Assembly (NCBI GenBank): GCA_963169105.1
Contig: OY720643.1
Coordinates: forward strand, 99,582,848 to 99,646,847
Length of the DNA stretch: 64,000 nt
Reading direction: 5' to 3'
DNA from: Ceriagrion tenellum
Taxonomy: Eukaryota > Arthropoda > Insecta > Odonata > Coenagrionidae
The position numbers and the translations under genes are program-made. The notes under the pieces are model-generated. The model was not told the origin of the DNA and made no database searches. It worked only from the letters and a program-made list of their open reading frames with translations. Of the stretch, positions 47,871 to 59,710 are shown piece by piece (the first letter of the stretch is position 1; every line of letters begins with the position of its first letter).

Positions 47871-49503
47871 AAATTGAATGTTCAGTGTAACAAATCACAC
47901 GGCAAGAACAAACAAGTAAAGAATATATGAAATTTGGTACTTTGGTAATTTGGTACTTCATTTTTTTTGTTTGTGTTTTATATATATACATACACTCATA
48001 CACACACACGCTAAAACAGGAGTTGAATAGATTACCTTTACAGAGCATAATTTCTATAACTTATGATTTCCAAAAATACATTTAACTAATAACTCATTTT
48101 GTTTTATTAGAAGCAGATTTAACGAATCGATGAATATAGAGAAAAAGTTCTTTGTATGAAACAATTTGTTTTCACATGAATCTTTAGCATGAAGGAAAAT
48201 GCATGGCATTTACGAGAGTTGTACAATGGAACCAAAAATTAAGGTCCGTCTTCACAATTAATGACACTAATTTTGTTTTCCCATTTGTCACAGGATACAG
48301 CCATCAAAAGCTTGGTAACGCAATATCTTGATTCATGATCGTATTTGGGAATCACAATACAGATGGGCAGAGCCCCTGAATCGGATAAATGCCGACATTA
48401 CAAGTTGTCTCAAACTGGGAAATATCCATGGACACCAAAAATACCTTAGGGTCAAACACCATGAAAAGATAAAATCCACATCATCGGAAAAATAAATTGT
48501 TCGATCGCGTATTTTGGAAAGTATCGTAATGAAAAATGGCACCCTATTGATTAGCAAACTTTTAACTGAGATACTTAACAAACTTAAGAATATGACGCGA
48601 ATGATACACCTACTAGCCGTGAGTCTTTACGGACATGTATTAGTACAACAAAGATAACAATAAATTAATGAGGAAAATATATTACCTTGCGATTATTTTC
48701 CTCATGTAAATCTTGTGTACGATGACCTAGAAGATATAATTAAGCCACAAACAAGTATATATTACGTGTTGTTACTACGTGTCACGTCAGCTTTCTTAAA
48801 TATCGACTTCTTTTCGCATAAATCACCAGTCGGTGCATCTCACTATTGGCGGGCTAACTACACAAAGTGTGTTATCTCCGTGTACTTCTCCTATCTAAAC
48901 ACTCTCTCCTCCTAAATGCCTGAGTCCCATAAATATCTTCTTAATGACATCTATTTTCCTCTGAATATGAAGGCATCAACCCTTCATATTTTCGTTAAGG
49001 AGGTGACACATTCAACCTTAAAAAATTCCAGATTCGTCCGACTATAGCTTCCCTCTTCAACGTTGAACGAGTTGAGTTTCCTCCTTATCGATTTTCTCGT
49101 TACGTCCATGAAGCACCTGATCCGCAGCATTCAAGAATGTCTTGCACGTCCTCACTTCCCTGCGTCAATTTGATGCTATCTGTAAAGCCCTGCATTCTAA
49201 TCTTTCATCCAGACTTTCCAGCTCCTTTGAACACTAAATTAATCGCTTCTTTCAGTCTTTTCATCTAACGTTGACCGACGTAGGTGTGAAGTAGGTATCA
49301 TATTTTACTCCATTTACATTCCAAATATCTGTGTTCACTAATCTTTCTACTTTGTAAGCAATGCCAATTAAAAGCATTAGGCTAATTAACATTTTCTTTC
49401 AAAGGGGATACGATCAAGAACAATATATATCATCATCAAATACAGAATACTCGTTCAAATGTATTTCAGATGAATACCACAACAAACAGGCAAAAAATGT
49501 AAG
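47871..49503. other. No gene recognised
   Basis: AT-rich, with a short TATATATACATACACTCATACACACACACG microsatellite-like stretch near 47980 broken by substitutions. Around 49020-49260 base composition is more even but no frame is intact. Confidence 0.45.
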
Positions 49504-49632
49504 AATTGATTATGACAATACGAACTACGTTTCAATCCATCGAGATTTTTATTAGTACAACTAGTTTCAACGCTACTGCGTCATCAGGCGCCTCTTTAGA
49601 TTGAAACATAGTATTGTCATTATTAATTCAAT
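49504..49632. mobile_element. Fold-back (hairpin) element
   Basis: AATTGATTATGACAATACGA, ACTACGTTTCAATC on the left pairs with GATTGAAACATAGTATTGTC, ATTATTAATTCAAT on the right. The centre contains CTACTGCGTCATCAGGCGCC. Arms are about 35 bases. It resembles the other fold-backs in design but not in sequence. Confidence 0.65.
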
Positions 49633-50080
49633 AATGGATATCCACTAGGTTACTCCTGAAAGGATTGAATTCAAAATATTTAAGGGTAATAAAAATATTT
49701 GGGAATTTTCTGTACTATTGCATGTAACCAGACCAATATCTATTAATTGCATAAAATATCCAACGTAGGATGAGGTATGTGTTTATATATTTGAAAATAA
49801 TACAAAATTTCTAAACCGGTCAGGTTTGTTTATTTAGCTTAGGGCCCTTACTTGCATCCTGCATTTCATAATTTATCTGCCCAATCTTCATACTCGACCT
49901 GGCTAAATACCATGGCCAGGGTAACTTGTTTAATCTAGTCCCTTAGAAGTGTTCGTTTTTTTCCTATTCCGAAGTGGTTGCCATTTCAATTTTTTTCGGC
50001 GACTGTCAATCCTGCATTCCGTTTATTTTCCGTTAAATACGAGAAGGTTGAATGTGTCAACTCCTTAGTTCGGTTCCTTT

Positions 50081-50590
50081 ATTTCAAACAGACAGTTATA
50101 TAGCGGTGTGCTGTTATTTCTTTATTACGTCATGTCTGTATTTCTCACTTATTTTTACTTTCTCGCATTGGATAACGTATCTTAACTTTTCGATATTGAC
50201 CCTTTTAGTCTCCACGCTCCATATATACTACTAACAAAAACATTTCCACCACAACCATAGTCTCTACTCTTCCCTTTTGTCTTCATCTACCATTTCCCAA
50301 GTATTTAGGTTACCAGTATTAAAATAGTGTGAAAATTTTGAAAGTATTTTTTTGGAAGCATCACCCGCAGCAATTAACAGGTCTATTCCCAGTCCACATA
50401 CTCTGTTTGTACAAAAATATTTTTCAAACAGACAGTTATATAGCGAGGAATTAAAACGCAAGAAATAATGGGATTATTATAACGAAATATACACTTTTCT
50501 TTAGTGTTTTGAACCTAAACTGCTGATTTCTTTACCCAATAAAATGGTTCTAACGTAATATGGCACGGTGTGCTGTTATTTCTTTATTAC
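50081..50590. repeat. Split duplication: 46-base segment, contiguous once and interrupted once
   Basis: At 50082-50128 the words TTTCAAACAGACAGTTATAT, AGCGGTGTGCTGTTATTTCT, TTATTAC are contiguous. The first part (to TAGCG) recurs exactly at 50422-50445, and the rest (from CGGTGTGC) recurs exactly at 50566-50590. The 122 bases between them include a CG shared by both edges. Either a fragment was inserted in one copy or the first copy arose by deletion or template switching. Confidence 0.85.
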
Positions 50591-50849
50591 ATAGGCAACT
50601 CATTACACACCTTCAGTATGTCTTCTTGTTATTCGGAGGTTTCACGCCACAAACACCAAAAGCAATATCCCGAACGCAACCTGGACGATACACCAGCTCA
50701 AAAAGTGGGCATCGTGGCCAAAACCCCCAGGCGGTCAGTCGTAGGAGCTGACACACAGCGATTTATTCATGATAGTGAAAAGGGGTCACAGAGTATGAAT
50801 GAAAATCGGAGAATTCCGCTAAATTCCAGCACGTATTTTCATTCATAAT

Positions 50850-53800
50850 TACCTTCTTAGCCACATAGTAAAGGAGATAAATCTACAGCTAACTTAAAAA
50901 AAGTATAGCGAAACGTAAGGAATTTCCTACACCAACATTCACGTCAAAAAACCATTGCTAGGATCTGTGGCTCAAATTGCTCTCCAATCAACGGATGTCA
51001 AGACAACTACCCTAAGAATTAGGTAGAAAATCCCTACAAGGACACTAGCCCACAAAACTCAAAGCTTGGGCCCAGGTAGATTACAAATAGTATCCCTGAG
51101 GAAGGAAACTATCATGTAAAGGAGATCGTTTTGGAACCACAAGAATATCCATCAAATTAAGGTGTGGTTTATTAAGTCACACTCAGTTAATTACAACTTT
51201 TTTTAGAGGCTGCCAAAAAACATTTTGCCCACCCTTGTAAAGTAGCTTCGGCTTGTGCTGCCCGCTAGTTTTTCACCCGCAACGATACGCATTCACTTCA
51301 GCAAGTCTTTTCAAAAAAGGTCATTACCTCGGCCTCAGTGGCAATTAAAATTAGAAACTCTCCCCTCGATGGAAATGAGAGGAGGAAAAAAAGGAAACTG
51401 CAATCTGTTCGGCGAACTAAATCGTACCAAATGGCAACATCAGCTCGGATCACGGCGACTTAGCGAATAGCAGACGACGAAGCGAGACGACTTTCCGCAC
51501 CACGTAGTATTTCATCCATCTCCCTCCCTCTCACACAAAAAAATCACAGCGAAAGAGAAAGCAATTACTCCACGTGTTAATCGCGGATCCCAAGATCTAC
51601 CTCAAAAACTTGATGGACCCAGCCTCTCCCCCCAAACTCAAATGACTCCCTTCATGGTATAGGGAGGTGGGTCTGGCTTTGAGCATCATCATCATCAACG
51701 GGCCCCGCATTAGTTAGTCTAATCAGTCAACCTCGGCGGCGGATGGGGATTAAAGTCGGCGGTGCCAGTGACGCCTCCTACGCCTCCTCCTCTTCCACAC
51801 ACATATATATCACGACAAAAAACGTGCACGGGTGGCGATGTAATGTATTACTCCTGCACGGGGAAAGGGAGGGGGGAAATAGAGGGGGGGAGAGGGAGAT
51901 TGAGAAGGGAACTGGGAAGCTCTCGGGAATGGGAAGCTTCGGGAGAGAAAGGAGAGATGGGACACACGAGGTTGAAGGCGTAGATGCAAGAGAAAGGCCC
52001 GCGTGGGACTGGGCGGGAGAGAGGAGGAGCGACAGTTAGGGAGAGGCCTGATGGATGCTGGGACGGAAGAGCTGGGGGCATGGGCGGGGCGCCCGTATTT
52101 TCAACCCACCCCTCCCCTACTCCCTTTGAGATGGTTGAAACAGTCGAAGAGATGTTAGTGTGTTGGGATAAGAATCTCCTTCCCGTATGAAACGGTTCCA
52201 CACGAGGCATTACCATGCACAGACTAAAGCAGTGAAAATTGCACGCTAATGTCGATGTGCAAAAGAACGTGGGCTGGGAATAGAGAACTGAAAAAAGAAC
52301 ACCTCAATCTCGAACTCTTTCGTTGCTTTAATATCTCAAGGCCGAATGAAAATGAGAATTTAATCTCGTCGTCTTAAATATTGTTCAAATTTGCAGTGAA
52401 TGTTCCCAAAATTACACGAATATAGAAAAAATCAGGAACAAATCAACAAAATTAAGTGCTTTTAATGGAAAACATTTTCTCGAATCAAAGATCCATGAAT
52501 AGTTCGACAACTTAAAATAGCTTACATGACCGCTAGGAAGATACACAAGCTCTATTTACGTATGCTCTCTCACTCTCAACAATCCCCGAGTCCAAAGAAT
52601 ATTTCGAGCAAATATGAGTCTTGAGTATGAGTGAGGTGAAAATGGCATGCAATATTGCACGGAAAACTGTACTGGGTCAAAATAAATGCAATCTTCATCG
52701 AATCTATAGTTCAGTATTTCAATAAAGAAATTCTGCTTAGAATAAAAGGTAACGCAATTTTAAATGACGTTTACACATTTTTTACATGATACATAAGGAT
52801 GTGGGAAAAAGACTAATATAATATCTCCACTACTTCGAACTTCTAATTCCTGGAGGACGCTTAAAACTGTATTTTATCGCACTTCCCTATACTATTTAAT
52901 ATTAAAAATTGAATGCATGACCGCACGAAAAAAGCATATCCCTACCTAATTTACCGCATTCATACTCGTTATTTACACCAGTTGGGAAATAATCGTAGTG
53001 AGCGAATTTAATCAGACCAGAAGGGCCATTTTGAAATGATCGTCATATGCGTGAGGTAACAACTTAGCACATCGATTCATCATCATTTCACACAAATGAC
53101 ATAAATATTTGTTTTTCGACATTAACGTTTCGACGTTTACCCTTAGATATTACTAAAGAGAAGACGTATGCTAAGTATCACTCAAATCTGTACATTGAGG
53201 AAATTTGCCTCAACTAAATAAGGTGTTGGAGCGCGAATCGTGATTCGTTGAATGCACATTTAGTAACTTACAACATTACTTTAACAAGTAAGACGAATTG
53301 ATTCTTGGATCACACTGCACTTACGTACCTTTGTTAATACAGTGGAAATAACCAGACACATAGCAATATAAAGGATGCGGAAATTATATTTTAAAATTTT
53401 CTTCCAAATGAACGCAATGCTATGGTTAGGTTTACGGTGCGGAATCCAGAATTTAAGAGACAACCATAAAAACTATGTGTTTTTCAAGTGGCATTATATC
53501 AGGATGATTTATAGGAACCATTAAAATAATATAAACGTTATTTTTTCACGTTTAGGAGTATATCTGTACATGTGTCATCGACTTATTTCGAAATATTTTT
53601 TGTTTTTATTAACACATATTTGTAACAACATATGTATCTAAAAATATTTGTATGTTTCACGCAAATCTGTGCATCAACGGAACTCGCTCAAACCAACTTA
53701 AAGGGAGTCTACCCAACGATAAAGATACGCCTCCGGGAAGCAGAGGAGTGTTGTTTGGAAGGGAGGGGTATGCTAGGTTTCGGAGGAGGAAGAAAACCTT

Positions 53801-56030
53801 AAGCGGAGAGACCGGAGTCACCCACGAAATCGAGCGCACAAACTTAAGTAATTGGATTCCATATTGTCACATGGAAGAGGGCGATCTGTACTAGTTAGGA
53901 GAGGGATTTATCGCCCGCGGGGCCGGAAGATTCTGCCCCGTCGGGCGGTGCGTGGGAGAGCGGCAGAGAGGGGGAACTTGAGCGATTTCTCCGGGGTTGG
54001 AGAGAAAGGGTGACCGGGCAAAGGGCCTTAAAAAGAGAATAAAAGGGATCAAAGGAGAAAGGACTCTTTTTCCTCGAAGGAGCAAGAGAGTGCGCGCTGT
54101 GTCTTTCGGGAGGCCGAGAAAGGTCGAGGGGGGGAACGTCCCCTCTTACTCGACGGCAGTGGACAAATGGCAGATTCACGCCGTCTCGAGCTCTCACCAG
54201 CGGGGATGTTACGAAGCGATAACGCTTCCTTGTGAATTCGTGCGGGATTCCTGGCGGCAGCTATAAACTTAAAAAAAAGCAAAAGAGGCAAAGGAACCAA
54301 CGCGGAGAGAAAGTTTACCCTTTCACCAAGAATCAGACCAGTCGATGAGCACTTTTACGATCAGTAAAATATTTGAAAAATATCTTACTATAAAAGATAT
54401 GGCAGGAGTCAAAAGAAAAGTAATAAGTTTATAAATAATTAATGCAAACAAAACTCTTTTTCAATCAAAAAAGTTAACACTAATACAGTTTCTATTTGGA
54501 CTCATTACTTTTTATTTGGCATGTTCTAACTACAATTTGTCAAAATAGTTCTTTTTCATTGTCGTGAAATATTCCTGAGTTCTGGATGACCACTATAACT
54601 TGCTGCTTCTTATGGTAAGGTAAAAACAATACGTCATTTGACTAAGAATTGTCTCATTCGTGTATGCAAATAAAGGTATTCAATCAATTTTTAGATCAAA
54701 ACCTGTAGCGAGTGCATTCTGACATGGATTCGTTATAATTCTTGATTTTCTTACAATGATTGATTACAGAGAGAAGGCGGCAAAATAAATAAGAAAATAT
54801 GACAGTGAACTGAGTCCATTAAAGTGCTCAACCAGCCGAAAAGGATGGGTCGTCTACTCAGTACAAATGGCACCAACCGCAGTGTCACGGTCTCTTTGGA
54901 ATTGTCGCAATTCGAAATTGTACTCCACAAGTACTTCATCTAGGTAATAATTCAGTAATTTAAGTTTAAGAACGTCCGGGACCTTCTCGTCGGCCTTAAA
55001 ACTTTACGTTAGGCAGAAAGCATGATTTTCTCTTGCAACTGCCAGGAAAAATATAAATTTCACGGAAAAAGAACCAAAGTGGTCTACAGGAAATAATTTC
55101 TACCTCAAACCAGAAAACAGCTGAATTGAGCTTTCATAGATCCGCCGAAAATTTACACAGCCATAAGCATGTACGCAAATCGTAGTGAATCATTATCCTT
55201 TAATCATTTTGGTAGTTATGCTACTCGGGGATCTCGTCAAGGAAAAATTGGTGAAAGGAGATAGAACAGGCCATAGCGATCACACCCACTCTTAGTTATT
55301 CCCACATGAAAAGTTAGAGCCAATGGGTTCAACTTATAACCTTCCATTGACTCTAAAAACACATATTTCCTCATCTCATAACGACTTCCGTTTTCAAAAC
55401 AAAGCATTATTTTGAATTTTATTGGTAGGATTGCTAGTTCCCAATTAAGAAATGAATTACCCTAATGTTTATATCACATTCAATATCTTTCCGCGTTTCG
55501 GTGCGAAATTACTATAACAGACGCATAGCACTAATCAAAAGCAAATCGTCATTCGTGGAGATGACCAACAACAGCAGACATAGGGCTCTTAAGGGTAGGT
55601 TGGTGAGGGGAGTTTAATTCCGCGAATAAATGGCAGATACAGAACACTGACGTCGGAATTGGCCGACTCTAAACAGCGGCGGTAAATGATGCACCATTAA
55701 ACGTTCCATGCGGCGATTGTCGAATCTACTGCATTCCATGTATTTTCAAATGGCAGCCAACAAGTTTAAGGATTCCACTGCGATTTCAAGCATTTTTGAA
55801 AGCTGGAGCCTCACGGAGCACCAATAATTAAATTAAACTATCTAGATTTTATAGGATTAATGCAGATAAGTTATTGCATTTACTTTCACATAGCTATTTT
55901 CTTACACAAAATGTTTCACTCGTTTATATCAACATTTAATTTTTATTGTACCGGCCCAGATTTTGATGGGTAACCGTCACTTTCACAGTGTTAAAGACCG
56001 CAAATGAATTCATTAATATGATCTATGCCA
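50850..56030. other. No gene recognised; two GC-rich, purine-rich patches
   Basis: Mostly AT-rich. The patches at 51720-52190 and 53900-54270 carry long purine runs (GGGAAAGGGAGGGGGGAAAT, GAGGGGGGGAACG) and open frames on several strands at once, which is composition rather than coding. GCATCATCATCATCAACGGG at 51685 resembles the tail of the LINE at 57820. No exon is supported. Confidence 0.45.
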
Positions 56031-56039
56031 TCTCAAAGG

Positions 56040-56175
56040 GCGTATATCTCTTTTTCCCGTCTACGTTAGTCCTAGGGATATAGCTCGGGGTCAAGATAAA
56101 ATACTGCTTGCCTCACTTTAGCTCGTCTCATCTAAATTTACTTAGCTGACTGGTAGCCTGCGAGTCTCTAGCGGC
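56040..56175 (+). repeat. Dispersed repeat family 2, copy c (partial)
   Basis: TATCTCTTTTTCCCGTCTAC, TCCTAGGGATATAGCTCGGG, GTCAAGATAAAATACTGC and GGTAGCCTGCGAGTCTC follow the middle and end of copy b at 40365-40690. Confidence 0.55.
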
Positions 56176-57490
56176 TTCCTACCTCGCCATTTCATCACAT
56201 CAGCCGCGTGACACTTCGCTTTATCCTAACAAAACCTGCAGATGCCATTTGCATTTCATTTACTAGATTAATTTAACCTTTCTTTAATTGAATGTGTCAC
56301 GCACAATTGATTAAAAATGTTTGAAGGACTTAAAAAGCTGGAAACCGGGAATTTGTACGGCAATATTGGAAGTCAGACATTGATTCATTCATGTACATAA
56401 AAGCCGGCAAGTTTTATCGCACTTTTATCCAAATATTAAACGATTCATTCCCCTAAAACGTAAAAAAAGACATTTTCCCTTCGCATAGTAGACATGCATT
56501 AAGAATATTACTCATATTTCACTGGTATGATTCACAGCAAAGTATCTGAGAAACAAAAATATATTATCCGTTTATGTATATGTTTCAGACGCTGGGCTTA
56601 ACATCGTCCTTTTAGAGTGCATAAAAACTTAAAAAAAGAATCACTTGCCACCAAACTATATCTCAAAGATTTGACGTCACCTCACATGACACCCGGCGTA
56701 CCTCCTCTTTCTTTTCTGCGCACTAAAAAAAAAATAAAACTATAATGGGTATTAAGCTTTTATCTGGAAAAGTGTAACGATTATTTTTGTCAGTTCAGGA
56801 CCTTCGACACGAGTGGAGATTACCATGGACACGCATGGAACTTCAGGCAGCCCCAACAATTTCCGACGCCATCTACCTGATCTGAGGCCCCCGAGCATGC
56901 GTAAAATGTTTACATAGCAATATTTTCGCTATACAATATTTTGTGACTATGTGATTTACGCAATGTATATTTAAGAACAAGAGAGCACGGGAAATCTTCA
57001 GTTCGCGTTCATGTGAGCCACGTGTTATTCGGAATCCGTGTTTTAAAGGGGTTGCAGGTGCTTCGAGGCCCAGAAAGGAAAGTCACCGGGTTCGTTCGGA
57101 ACCCTTTAATGTGCCCTCCTTTCACAGGGAGGCTTGCCAAGGACGGATTTAGAACACGTCTCTACAACGATTGGAGAGAGAGGGAGAACAAGAACTGCTG
57201 AATCGCTATAGAGGAAGGAAAAGTCGGAAACTTCCTCCCACTCGTCTCGAGGTACAGGCGTTTATCCTCCTGCTTTACGATGCCACACCCTCCTTTCCCC
57301 TTAGCACGTACATGGAGAGCAGTAAATTCACCACCCACCTTCAAGCATCAAACCACCATTCTATCCGGTAGACAGCGGCTTTATTTTCTGGTACAATAAT
57401 TGACCATTCCCTATGGTAGGGTAGAAGAAGTACATGAACTTTTACGTACCAAACACACCATTCCCATTCTACACATAAACACATTACCCT
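56176..57490. other. No gene recognised
   Basis: AT-rich. The opposing short ORFs at 57013-57371 overlap each other and show no domain. Confidence 0.45.
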
Positions 57491-57535
57491 GCGAGCCACC
57501 TGGAGGGTGTCTGGCAGGCGGTGATTTACCAAGAA
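57490..57535 (+). repeat. Dispersed repeat family 2, short head fragment
   Basis: CCCTGCGAGCCACCTGGAGG, GTGTCTGGCAGGCGGTG matches the start of copies a and b (CCCTGCGAACCACTG, GTGGCAGG). Only the first 45 bases are recognisable. Confidence 0.4.
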
Positions 57536-57821
57536 CACACACTATAGTGTAGAAGAAACTTTCACCAGCATGAAGTACACTATAGAACAACATGAACTAA
57601 ACAATACACGAATAACACTACAAATGACAAATAAACTATTGAATTCAGTTATAATACAAATACTAAAGCGAAATACACGAGTCATTCTGGTATCATGCAA
57701 AACAAAATTTTAGTACTACGTGGAAGATTTATAAACAAATGTTTGGGCGATACATCAGCTATACTGTCTGTCGACTAACCAACTGTAAAGTCTCATAGGC
57801 AGCCATTATAGTCTCTTTTCA

Positions 57822-58625
57822 TCATCATCATCATCAACGTAGATCTTTACTAAGACAAGTTCCAGCTGAACTCCAAACTTCTCTATTTTGCGCCCACATT
57901 TTCACCTCTTGGTAACTCCTGTTCTCCCTCAAATCCGGCAACATATCAAATTTTCTTCTTCCTTTCTTGCATTTACTTTCGCTTTTCCTTCCATTATCTT
58001 ACTCAGGAGGCAGTCATGCCTCATAACATGCCCCAACCAGTTTGCCTTCCTTCTTCTTGTTGCATTCATGGTTGATCTTTTCTCGTCAATCCTTTCTAAA
58101 ACTGGGTCATTCCTCAACTTGTACGTCCACGTCACTCTCATCATCCTTCTCCATAACCACATTTCAAAACTTTCAAGATACTTCACTTCCTTTTTCTTAT
58201 AGGTCCAAGTTTCTGATCTATAGAGGACCACGCTCCATACAAAGCATTTAGCAAATCTGTTCCTTAGGGTAATAGGTATTTTATTGGCAGTTAATAGAGC
58301 CTGTGGTTTTTCAAAGGCTTTCTTTCCCATGGATATTCTACTCTTGATTTCCTGAGTAGAGTTTCCATCTTTATTTATCAGGTACCAACGTATCTGAAAG
58401 ATTCTACTTGTTTTAGTCTCTGACCTTACACTATGATATTGATATCGCCTTCTTTCTTCCCAATCCTCATAACCTTTGTTTTATTAACATTTATTTTCAT
58501 TCCGTACATTTATCCAGTCATATATATGCTTTCCATGTTTTCTTTAGCTCTTTTTCTGTCTCTGCCACAATCGCTTGATCGTCAGCATATTTAATAGTTT
58601 TTATTTTTACTCCTCCAACATTTAC
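57822..58625 (-). mobile_element. LINE (non-LTR retrotransposon) with YADD polymerase motif, 5'-truncated
   Basis: Minus strand, read across a few frameshifts and stops: IKTIKYADDQAIVAETEKEL, where Y-A-D-D at 58578-58589 is the reverse-transcriptase catalytic motif; then NKTKVMRIGKK, VESFRYVGT, ISMGKKAFEKPQAL, FAKCFVWSVVLYRSETWTYK, LESFEMWLWRRMMRVTWTYK, RRRKANWLGHVMRHDCLLSK, IMEGKAKV, and after a frame change FDMLPDLRENRSYQEVKMWA, QNREVWSS. A (TGA)n run, seen as CATCATCATCATCATCAACG on the plus strand, follows the stop and is the likely 3' tail. The copy lacks the fingers, the endonuclease and ORF1. It is a dead insertion but the best preserved in the window. Plus-strand ORFs here are its complement. 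Confidence 0.88.
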
Positions 58626-58761
58626 CCTTCTTGCCTTCTTTATTCATGTTCATAGATTTGGATAGGATCATCCAAGGGGGTTGGGATATCACGGAGATCT
58701 TTAATGGAACGGTTTCCCCTTGCCTTTTCCATCTTGCTGCCATTGGTCTTGGGAGACGCAC

Positions 58762-58996
58762 CTGCCTTTCTCTTGTCAACGGTGGGAAAAACGACATTTG
58801 AAACCTAGCATTTATGTAGTCATTTTCCCTAATTATATCATCAAGATCTGATCTACCGTTGTATGTCGGAGTTCGCACGGCATTAATAACTCCGTCAGAG
58901 AGGAGTTTGTTCAAGAAGGTTCGGGATAGGCGCCGTAAGAAAAATGTCAAACTCTCGGTGATAGGCCCGTGTACATGACTGCCTTGATTATTTCCG
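58762..58996 (-). CDS. Candidate upstream exon, unknown (uncertain)
   Basis: A minus-strand frame open for 154 codons contains a good acceptor (GGCTGCTTTAG) and a strong donor (AGGCAG/GTGCGT). The exon between them ends in phase 0, the phase needed by receptor exon A. It would encode 78 residues, including LTFFLRRLSRTFLNKLLSDG, RTPTYNGRSDLDDIIREN and FQMSFFPPLTRERQ. I do not recognise the sequence. It adjoins the LINE at 57822-58625, so it may equally be part of another transposon. One phase match has a one-in-three chance of being accidental. Confidence 0.2.
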
Positions 58997-59499
58997 CTAA
59001 AGCAGCCTACCCATGCATACTTCTTCGCTTCAGTTACACTCATACTTCTTTTCACAGCTTAAGTATTTTTAGTTTGACTAGCTTCGGTGGCTACGGTCAT
59101 TTCTCACTGTTCGACACTCGCAGACAAGGAGAACAGCACAGAGAAGAATTGGAGCTTTGTTTTATACGTGCTTTTATTGATACTCCTAATTATCCGTCAT
59201 TTAAGTTTAATTTCCACCTCCACGGCGTTAGACTTTGAAAATCGGCTTGGATTCTCATTATGTCACTACCACACCTTTGTGAACTTATCTTGCTCCAACC
59301 AAATGTTGTACCTGGCTCATACTCGTTCTTAACAGTACAATTATAGATCCTTTTTAAAAGTATCTTCCACCAAATTCACATTATTTTCTTGACCTACCTA
59401 TCCTTTGCATAACATATACTCCTCTACCATAAATCTGCAAAATACTTCGTCTCTATTCCATTCTTTTGACAAGGTCAGACCAAGCTGAACGTTCCTTCA

Positions 59500-59710
59500 T
59501 TTACTTTTATTACCGGTGAACCCATTATTCATAATTTATTCATCCATTCACTCCAAACTATCACTTCTGCTTCAACTGGAAACATTTCTCAGGTACACTG
59601 GATTTACTCTACATTTATGCTCATCCTGGCATAGCCAAGTATCACTGCCATACATTTAAATTGGGAATGTGCTCTTTTAAAAACTGCAAGGTTAGATTCT
59701 TATTCCTACA
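59500..59710 (-). mobile_element. LINE relic, short and decayed
   Basis: The minus strand gives MYGSDTWLCQDEHKCRVNPV, YLRNVSS and, after a stop, further short matches. The consensus of one LINE group is L-Y-G-S-E-T-W-x-x-x-x-x-x-x-x-R-R-x-x-x-x-E-M-x-x-L-R. Only this block survives. Confidence 0.4.

Noticed and set aside
51743..52216. Overlapping ORFs on both strands
   Set aside because: The region is purine-rich low-complexity DNA open in many frames. No domain or splice context supports coding.
53891..54300. Several 60-100 codon ORFs on both strands
   Set aside because: Same reason: GC- and purine-rich composition, no family resemblance, no consistent splice sites.
57888..58251. Plus-strand ORFs of 104 and 69 codons with hydrophobic stretches
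   Set aside because: They are the complement of the minus-strand LINE coding region; the apparent membrane segments come from reading Lys/Glu codons backwards.
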